DNA of 7,374 nt from Lachnospiraceae bacterium (GCA_015057205.1 SVEW01000114.1:1-7374); one strand, 5' to 3'; positions 1 through 6,294 are shown, counted from the first letter of the stretch. Translations and numbers: made by a program. Notes: generated by a model not told the origin, from the sequence alone.

Positions 1-2
1 GT

Positions 3-881
3 GGATACAATCTTTTAGTAAAGCTAAATCTACACAATCCGGCAGTGAAACAATATTTGCTTGACGTGGTTAGGTTTTGGGTAGAAGAATTTGATATTGA
101 TGGGTTACGGCTGGATGCTGCGGACGTGCTTGATTTTGCATTTATGAAGGAGTTGCGTCATACCACAGAGGAGATAAAACCGGATTTTTGGCTTATGGGA
201 GAAGTGATTCATGGCCAGTATGAACGGTGGGCTAATGAGCATACTTTGCACAGTGTAACCAATTATGCACTTCATAAGGGGCTCTACAGTGGTTTAAATG
301 ACCACAATTTTTTCGAGATTGCCCATACCGTGAAGCGGACTTTTGAAATGGTTCCGGCGCATATCAAACTCTATAATTTTGTGGACAACCATGATGTGGA
401 GCGAATTATGACAAAGCTCTTAAACAAGGCGCATTTTACACCGGTACATATTCTGCTTTATACCCTTCCCGGTATTCCTTCTATCTACTATGGAAGCGAG
501 TTTGGAATTGAGGGTAAGAAGGAATGGGGCTCGGATGATTCCCTTCGCCCATTTATCAATCTTCAGGAGTATAAGGAAGATTATGAGAAGAACCCATGCA
601 CCAGGCTGATTGCCGCATTGGGGCGTATTCATGAAGCATATAAGCAGGATCTTGTTTGGGGAGATTACAGGGAATTGTTTCTTACGAATAGGCAGTTTGC
701 ATTTGGTCGAGGCAGTCTGGTTGTTGCGGTGAATAATGATGACAATGAGGCACAGATTAGCGTAGGCGTTGGAGATGGTACGTATCAGGGACTGCTGTCG
801 GGGGAATTAGTTAGCGCTAAAGAGGGACGTCTTACGATGAAACTTAAGGCCAATGATGGCGAGATTTATCATAGGGTTTAA
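3..881 (+). CDS. GH13 alpha-amylase-family glycoside hydrolase, 3' part (5' end outside window)
   Basis: The reading frame is open to the left edge, so the gene starts upstream; about 292 C-terminal residues are visible. Numbering from the GTG at 45, three GH13 conserved regions are seen: DGLRLDAAD with the nucleophile Asp24 (codon at 114), FWLMGEV with the acid/base Glu53 (codon at 201), and FVDNHD with the transition-state Asp117 (codon at 393). Before the GTG the frame reads LNLHNPAV, the usual lead-in to the second region, so 45 is not the true start. The later IYYGSEFGIEG segment and C-terminal beta-sandwich-like residues resemble maltogenic amylase, neopullulanase and cyclomaltodextrinase relatives. 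Members hydrolyse or transfer alpha-1,4-glucosidic bonds in starch-derived glucans. Exact specificity, localisation and the conserved region with DAVFNH cannot be judged because the N-terminal half is missing. Family assignment is secure; subfamily is not. Confidence 0.93.
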   Translation, partial: GYNLLVKLNLHNPAVKQYLLDVVRFWVEEFDIDGLRLDAADVLDFAFMKELRHTTEEIKPDFWLMGEVIHGQYERWANEHTLHSVTNYALHKGLYSGLNDHNFFEIAHTVKRTFEMVPAHIKLYNFVDNHDVERIMTKLLNKAHFTPVHILLYTLPGIPSIYYGSEFGIEGKKEWGSDDSLRPFINLQEYKEDYEKNPCTRLIAALGRIHEAYKQDLVWGDYRELFLTNRQFAFGRGSLVVAVNNDDNEAQISVGVGDGTYQGLLSGELVSAKEGRLTMKLKANDGEIYHRV

Positions 882-928
882 ATGTGGAGACAGTAAGGAC
901 ATTGACATGACGGGAAGAGAAAAAGTAC

Positions 929-957
929 TTGCGCAGATCTTCGCTTTCTGCTATAAT
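929..957 (+). promoter_or_regulatory. promoter of tRNA-Leu
   Basis: A perfect -10 box TATAAT (952-957) lies 17 nt after TTGCGC (929-934), which keeps the TTG of the -35 consensus. Transcription would start near 964, about 19 nt before the mature tRNA. This suggests the tRNA is transcribed independently of the amylase gene; no terminator is seen between the two. Confidence 0.6.
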
Positions 958-982
958 AAATACTCGTGAGAACATCATATTT

Positions 983-1062
983 GCGGGCATGGCGGAATTG
1001 GCAGACGCGCTAGATTTAGGTTCTAGTGGGAGACCGTGCAGGTTCAAGTCCTGTTGCCCGTA
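983..1062 (+). tRNA. tRNA-Leu (anticodon UAG)
   Basis: A full class II cloverleaf can be drawn. The acceptor stem GCGGGCA (983-989) pairs with TGCCCGT (1055-1061) with one G-U pair, and A1062 is the discriminator base. The anticodon stem CTAGA/TCTAG (1010-1014, 1022-1026) encloses the loop TTTAGGT, giving anticodon TAG, which reads CUA and other CUN leucine codons. The long variable arm (1027-1037, GG-GAGA-CC) is typical of tRNA-Leu. The T arm is GCAGG-TTCAAGT-CCTGT (1038-1054). CCA is not encoded, so it must be added after transcription. It has its own promoter and terminator and no other tRNA next to it. Confidence 0.97.
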
Positions 1063-1064
1063 TT

Positions 1065-1100
1065 ATAAAACCTTTGATTTTTCAAGGGTTTTATTTTTTT
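1065..1100 (+). terminator. intrinsic terminator of tRNA-Leu
   Basis: A 13-bp stem (1065-1077 with 1082-1094, one T-G pair) encloses a TTTT loop and runs into a T tract (1094-1100). It begins 3 nt after the tRNA, so it should end the tRNA transcript and separate it from the lectin gene. Confidence 0.9.
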
Positions 1101-1120
1101 GCGTGAAGCTTCAAAAAAAC

Positions 1121-1149
1121 CTCACAAAAAGTTATTTATATGGTATCAT
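1121..1149 (+). promoter_or_regulatory. possible promoter of the lectin-hydrolase gene
   Basis: CTCACA (1121-1126, four of six matches to TTGACA) and TATCAT (1144-1149, five of six matches to TATAAT) are spaced by 17 nt. They sit between the tRNA terminator and the coding start at 1204, giving a leader of about 48 nt. A promoter is expected here because the upstream terminator is strong, but this match is only moderate. Confidence 0.4.
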
Positions 1150-1188
1150 AAGCAGAGAAATTGTTTGCAAAAACAACGAACTAGAGCC

Positions 1189-1195
1189 AAGGAGG
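1189..1195 (+). promoter_or_regulatory. ribosome binding site that sets the start at 1204
   Basis: AAGGAGG lies 8 nt before the ATG at 1204, and the next residues form a good signal peptide. The frame is open further upstream to an ATG at 1099, but that codon lies just after the tRNA terminator T tract and would place 35 basic, non-secretory residues ahead of the signal peptide. Confidence 0.9.
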
Positions 1196-1203
1196 AAAGT
1201 TGT

Positions 1204-2850
1204 ATGAGAAAAATTTGGAGGTTAGCGTTGGTTGCTTTGGCGGCAGCGGCGATTCCGGCTACCGGGGCCAAGGCAGCAAAAGTGGAAAAAACCACTTTCA
1301 AGGGACATCAGTATGCGGTCATTAATGAGGGGCTTACATGGAACGAGGCAAATAAGGCTTGCATTGCGTTGGGAGGACATCTTGTAACGATTAATTCCAA
1401 AGCCGAAAATGAATTTGTAAAATCGCTGATAGCAGATGATGGACCGGGTAGAAAGAACTACTGGTTGGGGGGACATAAGGACAGCAAGGGTGCATTCAAA
1501 TGGATAACCGGCGAGAAATTCAAGTTTGCATCCTGGGCGCCGGGGCAGCCGGACAGAGGATACGAAACTGCACTTATGATGTATACCTACAACAACCCAA
1601 ATGCAGGAGGGGATGAATCTTATCTGTGGAATGATTTGGTTGAAGAAGGAACCTTCGGACGGGAATCCTGGTTTGGGCTTGATAACTTTGGATATGTTTG
1701 TGAGTGGGATGGCAAGGTATCGCTTTACGGGGATAATAATCATTTTCATACCTATAAGAGACCGGACTTTAAGTGGTCGGGTGAGAAGTGTTATGCAATT
1801 TTTAAGTGTAATTGCGGAGAAAAGCTAAAGCTTGCATGTAAAATGAATGAGAAGGTGTTAAAACAGGCCACTATGAAAAAAGAGGGAAAGGTAAGAATTA
1901 TGCCGACCATTCAATATGGCAGCAGTACTTACGGTACCTCATATAAGTATTTCAAAATTAAAAAGATTAAAAGCGTTTCCCTTACGGGTTCGGAATTTGC
2001 TTATACCGGGGAGAAACAGGTACCGGTAGTGGTGGTGAAGGATGCTTCCGGAAAAACAATTGATAAGGCAAATTATGAGCTGACTTACTATTCGAAGGAT
2101 AATGGAAGCATTTCCGGAAGTATAGAGCCGGGGGCGTATTACGTGAAAATCACTTTCAAGAAACGCTATAGTGGATCGGTGAGTCTCGATTACACAATCG
2201 TGAAAGCACAGGAGGAACCCCAGGAGGAACCCCAGGAGGAACCCCAGGAAGACCCGGTAATGGCAAATATTAATCACCTCTGCGAGTTATGGAGTGGAAA
2301 ATATTTTACAACAACCGGCGAAGCAGGAAAGGGGAACGGTGATGATATTACTAAAAACACTGCAGTGGCATCCTCGGCATATTTTGAAGGCATCATGGGA
2401 TTCAAATTTGCAGGAGAACAGGATGCGGCAGCGAAGTTCCCGTACCATTATATAAATGATAGTGGCTCAATCTATCCTACGGCCTGGACATGTGCCGGGT
2501 TTGCCGCTTTTGCACAATGGTACATTTATACGGGCGGAGATACTTCGGCAAAGGTTAATTCCGGATTGGTTGCCCGGAATGTGGATAATAACTACGCATC
2601 TGTTGTGGGCGTAATAAAAACGGGTGATATTATCAGATATGGAAAAAGTGGTAACAAGTCGATGCACTCGGCAATTGTAATAAGTCTTGACGAGAATAAT
2701 GGTATCTATGTGTTGGATGCGAATTATTTGAGAACAACGGCTAAGTCGGAGACCAAAGATTATAATTTAGTAGGGGCACATTATATACCATTCTATAATA
2801 AGGAAGATGCAAGTACGTATTATCAGCTGACTGTGACGGGGGTTCGATAG
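1204..2850 (+). CDS. secreted C-type lectin domain / Ig-like / papain-like cysteine hydrolase protein
   Basis: A 548-residue exported modular protein. Residues 1-25 are a signal peptide (basic MRKIWR, Ala/Leu-rich core, likely cleavage near AKA-AK). Residues 31-170 form a C-type lectin domain: C53 and C166 at the usual long-disulfide positions, YWLGG (86-90), QPD (115-117), E121 and WND (142-144); QPD is the galactose-type motif in animal lectins. Residues 180-250 carry HFH and CNC in a segment resembling repeats of clostridial surface proteins. Residues 255-333 resemble an Ig-like/MBG-type domain (FAYTG, GAYYVKITF, YSGSVSLDY). A QEEP linker (336-351) leads to a C-terminal domain with likely papain-fold catalytic residues C430 (TCAGFA), H488 (MHSAIVI) and D505 or N507 (VLDAN), as in NlpC/P60 or CHAP amidases. 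No LPXTG anchor or terminal membrane helix is visible, so it is probably released or held by sugar binding. Inferred job: lectin-targeted cleavage of peptidoglycan or glycopeptide. Substrate unknown. Confidence 0.85.
   Translation: MRKIWRLALVALAAAAIPATGAKAAKVEKTTFKGHQYAVINEGLTWNEANKACIALGGHLVTINSKAENEFVKSLIADDGPGRKNYWLGGHKDSKGAFKWITGEKFKFASWAPGQPDRGYETALMMYTYNNPNAGGDESYLWNDLVEEGTFGRESWFGLDNFGYVCEWDGKVSLYGDNNHFHTYKRPDFKWSGEKCYAIFKCNCGEKLKLACKMNEKVLKQATMKKEGKVRIMPTIQYGSSTYGTSYKYFKIKKIKSVSLTGSEFAYTGEKQVPVVVVKDASGKTIDKANYELTYYSKDNGSISGSIEPGAYYVKITFKKRYSGSVSLDYTIVKAQEEPQEEPQEEPQEDPVMANINHLCELWSGKYFTTTGEAGKGNGDDITKNTAVASSAYFEGIMGFKFAGEQDAAAKFPYHYINDSGSIYPTAWTCAGFAAFAQWYIYTGGDTSAKVNSGLVARNVDNNYASVVGVIKTGDIIRYGKSGNKSMHSAIVISLDENNGIYVLDANYLRTTAKSETKDYNLVGAHYIPFYNKEDASTYYQLTVTGVR
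2209..2256 (+). repeat. 12-bp tandem repeat coding for QEEP linker
   Basis: Three identical copies of CAGGAGGAACCC (2209-2244) are followed by one diverged copy CAGGAAGACCCG (2245-2256). In frame they give QEEP three times and QEDP once, an acidic proline-rich spacer between the Ig-like domain and the hydrolase domain. Each unit is a multiple of three, so copy-number change would keep the frame. Confidence 0.93.
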
Positions 2851-2933
2851 AGGATGGAAAGTAAAAATGTGAGTGAGAGTGTGAACAAATAGTGAAGATA
2901 TAGTGATAAAATTCATAATTTATTAATTATTTG

Positions 2934-2962
2934 TTGACAAAATAGTCTTACTGGCATATAAT
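2934..2962 (+). promoter_or_regulatory. perfect consensus housekeeping promoter
   Basis: TTGACA (2934-2939) and TATAAT (2957-2962) are both perfect and spaced by exactly 17 nt. The upstream stretch from about 2905 is strongly AT-rich, as in an UP element. The start point would be near 2969. There is no coding region before the terminator at 3011-3045, so its direct product would be a short RNA unless there is read-through into the GntR operon. Confidence 0.75.
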
Positions 2963-2968
2963 TTAATC

Positions 2969-3046
2969 ATCAACAAAAGCAATTTACGTTTTTCCCTTTA
3001 TATATCCTAGAAATAAGGAGCTCATCTCTGATGGGCTCTTTATTTC
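2969..3046 (+). ncRNA. candidate small RNA or terminated leader, about 75-80 nt
   Basis: This is the transcript predicted from the consensus promoter at 2934-2962 to the hairpin at 3011-3045. It contains an unstructured AU-rich 5' part of about 40 nt and a 15-bp terminal hairpin. No start codon with a ribosome binding site and no open frame of useful length is seen in it. I do not recognise it as a known RNA family. It could instead be a leader whose read-through feeds the GntR operon, or the promoter could be fortuitous and the hairpin simply the lectin-gene terminator. Confidence 0.35.
3011..3045 (+). terminator. intrinsic terminator downstream of lectin gene / candidate sRNA
   Basis: A 15-bp stem (3011-3025 with 3031-3045, two G-U type pairs) has a 5-nt CTCTG loop. 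The 3' arm ends in CTCTTTATTT, which provides the U-rich tail. It lies 160 nt after the lectin stop codon and before the GntR operon promoter, so it can end both the lectin mRNA and any transcript from 2969. The A-rich 5' arm could also let it work, less well, on the other strand. Confidence 0.75.
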
Positions 3047-3098
3047 GTGCAAAAATCCCCATATTCAGGTATTTCCAGGTAGAAAAATGAAAACGGAC

Positions 3099-3127
3099 TT
3101 GACAGAATTGGCTTTGTGTGATATAAG
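3099..3127 (+). promoter_or_regulatory. promoter of the GntR-ABC operon
   Basis: TTGACA (3099-3104) and TATAAG (3122-3127) are spaced by 17 nt. The start point would be near 3134, giving a leader of about 32 nt before the GntR start codon. The -10 box overlaps the left arm of the palindromic operator. Confidence 0.85.
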
Positions 3128-3151
3128 TGTACTAAGGTAATTAGTACACTT
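3125..3151 (+). promoter_or_regulatory. likely GntR (YtrA-type) operator, perfect inverted repeat
   Basis: AAGTGTACTAA (3125-3135) and TTAGTACACTT (3141-3151) form a perfect 11-bp inverted repeat around a 5-nt GGTAA spacer. It covers the end of the -10 box and the expected start point, an ideal place to block RNA polymerase. YtrA-subfamily regulators are dimers that commonly repress their own operon through such palindromes; binding by the adjacent gene product is inferred from position. Confidence 0.8.
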
Positions 3152-3165
3152 AGAAAGGAGCGAAT

Positions 3166-3531
3166 ATGCTTTCAGTTAATTATCGCGATTCCAGACCAAT
3201 TTACGAGCAGATTGCAGATGCCATTCGCCAACAGATTGCAAAAGGCGTTCTTTTGCCGGATGAGAAGCTACCGTCGGTTCGGGAACTGGCAGCAGAGTTG
3301 TCAATTAATCCCAATACCATACAGCGGGCTGTACGGCAGTTAGAACAGGAAGGGTATTTGTATACGGTGGCCGGGCGTGGAACGTTCGTGGCAAAGGTGA
3401 ATCATGAACAGAGCCCACGCAGGAAGGAATTGTTAATGAAATTTGACAAGCTGGTTGCGGAACTTTTGGTGTTTGGAGTGACCAAAGAAGAATTAGAGAA
3501 ACGCATTGAGGAGGGAAGTAGCGAAGTATGA
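3166..3531 (+). CDS. GntR-family transcriptional regulator, YtrA subfamily
   Basis: A 121-residue protein with an N-terminal winged helix-turn-helix. It opens with the family pattern RPIYEQIADAIRQQIAKG, followed by LPSVRELAAELSINPNTIQRA (recognition helix, about residues 40-60) and the wing EGYLYTVAGRGTFV (about 64-77). The C-terminal part is only about 45 residues, largely helical and charged. That is diagnostic of the YtrA subfamily, which lacks the large ligand-binding domain of other GntR proteins and uses the tail for dimerisation. AAAGGAG lies 5 nt before the ATG. The stop codon overlaps the ATPase start (ATGA), so the two are translationally coupled. It most likely represses this operon through the palindrome at 3125-3151 and is relieved by an unknown signal, often an envelope-active antibiotic in relatives. 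Subfamily assignment is strong; the inducer is unknown. Confidence 0.95.
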   Translation: MLSVNYRDSRPIYEQIADAIRQQIAKGVLLPDEKLPSVRELAAELSINPNTIQRAVRQLEQEGYLYTVAGRGTFVAKVNHEQSPRRKELLMKFDKLVAELLVFGVTKEELEKRIEEGSSEV

Positions 3532-4427
3532 TTCAGGTAAAGAATGTAGTGAAATCATTTGATGGAAAACAGATTTTGCGCGGAACATCCCTACACGTAA
3601 AGAAGGGGAATATTTATGGACTGGTTGGACCGAATGGAGCAGGTAAAACCACAATTATTCGACATATAACAGGTATCTATAAAGAGAATGCCGGAGAAAT
3701 TCTGATTAAAGGAGAGCCAATTTGGGAGAACGTTCGGATGAAACAAAGCATTGCATATATTCCGGATGATATTTTCTTTTTTACCGGTGCAACCTTGAAG
3801 GAAATGCGGAAGTTCTATAAGGCATTGTATCCGAATTTTGATGATGAACTGTTTGAAAAATTAGAACCGTTTTTTCCAAAAGTGGATAAGCGACGTAAGA
3901 TTAAAACCTATTCAAAGGGAATGCAGAAACAGATGGCATTTTGGCTATCCATTGCATGTAAGCCGGAGATTTTGATTCTGGATGAACCGGTAGATGGTCT
4001 TGATCCGGTAATGCGTAAGCAGGTGTGGAGTATTCTGATGAAAGAGGTTGCGGATCGTCAGCTTACGGTATTGGTATCTTCTCACAATCTACGCGAGTTA
4101 GAGGATGTGTGTGACCACGTAGGTATTATGTCGGAAGGGTCGGTGATTTTGGAGCGTTCATTAGAAGAATTGCAGGAAAACACTTTGAAGATACAGATGG
4201 CATTTGATGGAGAGGAGCCGGATTTTGCTGATGTACAGGATGTGATTCACAAGTCTCGTTCCGGAAGGGTGCTGACGCTGATTGTAAAAGGAAATGCGGC
4301 GCAGATAACGGCACAGATTGAAGCTAAGAAACCATTGTTCTATGATTTATTGCCATTGACATTGGAAGAGATATTTATTTATGAATTGGGAGGAAAGAAC
4401 TATGAAGTCAAAGATATCCTGCTTTAA
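3528..4427 (+). CDS. ABC transporter ATP-binding protein (YtrB-like)
   Basis: A 299-residue cytoplasmic ATPase subunit. Walker A is GPNGAGKTT (34-42), the signature is YSKGMQKQ (128-135) in place of LSGGQ, Walker B plus the catalytic Glu is LILDEP (149-154, E153), the D-loop is GLDP (157-160), and the switch histidine is H186 in SSHN. The usual Q-loop glutamine appears replaced: the segment reads IAYIPDD (75-81). About 90 residues after the H-loop form a C-terminal extension found in such exporters. It should hydrolyse ATP to drive the permease encoded next. It overlaps the regulator by 4 nt and the permease by 26 nt, so the three are one operon. AGGAGG at 3509-3514 is 13 nt from the start, rather far, which fits translational coupling. 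The transported compound is unknown; B. subtilis ytr relatives respond to cell-wall-active antibiotics. Confidence 0.95.
   Translation: MIQVKNVVKSFDGKQILRGTSLHVKKGNIYGLVGPNGAGKTTIIRHITGIYKENAGEILIKGEPIWENVRMKQSIAYIPDDIFFFTGATLKEMRKFYKALYPNFDDELFEKLEPFFPKVDKRRKIKTYSKGMQKQMAFWLSIACKPEILILDEPVDGLDPVMRKQVWSILMKEVADRQLTVLVSSHNLRELEDVCDHVGIMSEGSVILERSLEELQENTLKIQMAFDGEEPDFADVQDVIHKSRSGRVLTLIVKGNAAQITAQIEAKKPLFYDLLPLTLEEIFIYELGGKNYEVKDILL
4388..4393 (+). promoter_or_regulatory. ribosome binding site that sets the permease start at 4402
   Basis: GGGAGG lies 8 nt before the ATG at 4402. The in-frame ATG at 4381 would sit ahead of this site and has no comparable site of its own. The site is embedded in the end of the ATPase gene. 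Confidence 0.8.
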
Positions 4428-6252
4428 GGGAATACTTATAAAGCGAGATTGGCGCTTCCTTTTTGGGATTTGTGGGGTGTATGGATTTGTTTTGTATTCC
4501 AGTGGTGCCCATGCCCTTATACGCCAAATGCGTATGTCAAAGATTGGCGTGAAGAATGATTACCTTTATGAGAAAACGAACTTCTTGTGTCAGATGGGAG
4601 GGAGCTTTCATGTTTTTCTCGTAGCGATTCTTGCAATTATTTGTGCACTGATTTGTTTTCATTATCTGTATGATAAGCGTGGTGTGCAGATGATGCATGC
4701 GTTGCCGGTAAGCAGAAGACAGATGTTTGTGTCTCACTATATGGATGGTTTGGCTACGTTGTTACTTCCGCTTTTGGTTAATATGGGAATTATGGCGTCT
4801 ATATTAAAGAAAGCATCCCTGGTGGAGGTAAGTTGTACATTTTATGGGGAATTGATGATAGCAGCGTTTCTGTTTTACAGCATGATGGTATTGTTGATTA
4901 TGATTTGTGGCGTAGCATTTCTGCCACCGGTGTTATTTTTTATATTTAACTATTTGTTCTTGGGAATTATGTGGGTAGCTGACCGTATTTGCCAGGGACT
5001 GATTTATGGATTTTACGGGTTTGATATTGGCAGGGGAGATGGATTTATGGGCTACATCTGTATGCTTTCTCCGCTCAAATATTTATATTCCGGAACCGGT
5101 ATAACCGTGCGGCAGAATTCCACACTGGTCTTTGTGGGTGCGAAATTCATCGGGTGGTATGTTGTGGCTGCATTGGTAATGACGATATTGGCATACGTGA
5201 TGTATCGCACGCGACCGGTGGAAAGCTGGGGAGATTTTTTGACGAAACCTTGGTTGAAGATATTTTTCACGGTGGGAATTTCAGGCTGCGTGGAGTTGAT
5301 TATTTTTTGCATCATTATTAATCGAGAGGTTACAAAACATAGTATTAATACCCTTGGGAAAGTAAATTCACTGATTGTGCTTTTGACTACCTTAGTTGTT
5401 TATTATATAGTTAGTATGATTGTGAGAAAAACGCTGCACGTGTGGAAACGCAAAGCGGTGTATATACCGGCCTTTGGCATGGCAGCAGTGTTGTGCGGTA
5501 TGGTGCTTGCCGTTCAAAATAAGGCGGATGAAATAGCAGTATATCTTCCGGAAAAGAATGAAATTAAGAAAGTGATTGTAGATGCAAGTTTTTTGTACAG
5601 TACAGCTGCAGCAAAAACGGATATTGATGATGCGCTTGCTTTGAATCAGAAAATAATTGAAGAACGTCAGTACGTGGAAGATACGGTAGCGGATAATATT
5701 TACTCTGTAAGCTTTTTGTATGAGTTAAAGAATGGAAAGAAGCTTAACCGAAGATATTGTCTTCCATTTGACGTGAATCATGCCAAAAAAGAGGGCTGCT
5801 TAGAAAAAGCGATGGAAAAGTATTTCTGTGGTTTTGACCGGGTGCCAAAGACTTTATTTGAGCAGACGTGGCAGAAGGTTTCCCTTGTCAAAAGTATTGG
5901 AGATGAAACAAAGTCGATAGGCCAGCTTCCGGAAGCAAAAATGAAAAAAGCGATTCTTGCAGATATTGAGGAAGGATCCTTAAAATCATTGTATTTCGCA
6001 AACGTGACCGATACAATTACCGGCAAGAATGTGATTGTCATTCAGACGAGATATTTGAATAATGTGGCGCATTATGAAGTTGGCAATCTGGCTGGAGTTT
6101 CGATTGAGAACAGAGGAGAGGACGCTTGTGAGATGAAACTCCGTATTGATGAAAATTGTAAACATACGTTGCAGGTATTAAAAGAGAATGGAATAACCAT
6201 GGAGAAGTTAAAAGAAGGCCAGTATGTAGAAGCAGTTGATATGGAGTATTAA
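4402..6252 (+). CDS. ABC transporter permease with large extracytoplasmic C-terminal domain
   Basis: A 616-residue membrane protein. Nine hydrophobic segments are visible at about 17-36, 69-88, 116-135, 150-171, 172-193, 248-268, 286-306, 321-341 and 353-371. Basic stretches (start, YDKRG, YRTR, HVWKRK) fall on the cytoplasmic side if the N-terminus is inside, which puts the last 245 residues outside the membrane. The motif MMHALPVSRRQMFVSHY (97-113) after the second segment matches the cytoplasmic coupling region of YtrC-like ABC-2 type permeases. The C-terminal domain is hydrophilic and I do not recognise its fold with certainty; similar tails occur on permeases of Clostridia. It probably pairs with the ATPase encoded immediately upstream, possibly as a homodimer since there is only one permease gene. 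The substrate is unknown; export, or removal of a membrane-active compound, is inferred from the operon type. Confidence 0.88.
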   Translation: MKSKISCFKGILIKRDWRFLFGICGVYGFVLYSSGAHALIRQMRMSKIGVKNDYLYEKTNFLCQMGGSFHVFLVAILAIICALICFHYLYDKRGVQMMHALPVSRRQMFVSHYMDGLATLLLPLLVNMGIMASILKKASLVEVSCTFYGELMIAAFLFYSMMVLLIMICGVAFLPPVLFFIFNYLFLGIMWVADRICQGLIYGFYGFDIGRGDGFMGYICMLSPLKYLYSGTGITVRQNSTLVFVGAKFIGWYVVAALVMTILAYVMYRTRPVESWGDFLTKPWLKIFFTVGISGCVELIIFCIIINREVTKHSINTLGKVNSLIVLLTTLVVYYIVSMIVRKTLHVWKRKAVYIPAFGMAAVLCGMVLAVQNKADEIAVYLPEKNEIKKVIVDASFLYSTAAAKTDIDDALALNQKIIEERQYVEDTVADNIYSVSFLYELKNGKKLNRRYCLPFDVNHAKKEGCLEKAMEKYFCGFDRVPKTLFEQTWQKVSLVKSIGDETKSIGQLPEAKMKKAILADIEEGSLKSLYFANVTDTITGKNVIVIQTRYLNNVAHYEVGNLAGVSIENRGEDACEMKLRIDENCKHTLQVLKENGITMEKLKEGQYVEAVDMEY

Positions 6253-6256
6253 AATC

Positions 6257-6281
6257 GGGGCTGTCGCACGACAGCCCCTTT
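6257..6281. terminator. bidirectional intrinsic terminator between convergent genes
   Basis: A perfect 9-bp GC-rich stem, GGGGCTGTC (6257-6265) with GACAGCCCC (6270-6278), encloses a GCAC loop. TTTGCATTTT follows on the plus strand. On the minus strand the stem is followed by ATTTTAA. It starts 4 nt after the permease stop and lies 16 nt past the DegV stop on the other strand, so it can serve both. Confidence 0.88.
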
Positions 6282-6294
6282 GCATTTTCATTAC

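Noticed and set aside
902..907. TTGACA motif upstream of the tRNA
   Set aside because: It lies 44 nt from the TATAAT at 952, and no usable -10 box is found 16-18 nt downstream of it; TTGCGC at 929 has the right spacing instead.
983..1062. tRNA-Leu as a possible integration (att) site for the lectin gene
   Set aside because: No second copy of the tRNA 3' end and no integrase gene is seen in the window.
1161..1176. TTGTTT-GCAA-AAACAA inverted repeat in the lectin leader
   Set aside because: The 6-bp A/T-dominated arms do not extend and are easily explained by chance in AT-rich DNA.
1099..1203. Upstream in-frame ATG that would lengthen the lectin-hydrolase by 35 residues
   Set aside because: It abuts the tRNA terminator T tract, lacks a good ribosome binding site and would put basic residues ahead of a clear signal peptide; the site at 1189-1195 supports 1204.
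929..1207. 92-codon open frame on the plus strand containing the peptide MAELADALDLGSS
   Set aside because: This is the well-known spurious translation of a tRNA-Leu gene; it runs through the tRNA and its terminator and has no ribosome binding site of its own.
1222..1749. 175-codon minus-strand open frame inside the lectin gene (and similar antisense frames at 2467-2667, 5052-5315 and 5778-6041)
   Set aside because: They are antisense to well-supported genes, have no recognisable domains and lack ribosome binding sites that I can see.
3063..3081. Two nearby CAGGTA-containing direct repeats before the GntR promoter
   Set aside because: Only short imperfect copies; too little to call a binding site next to the much stronger palindrome.
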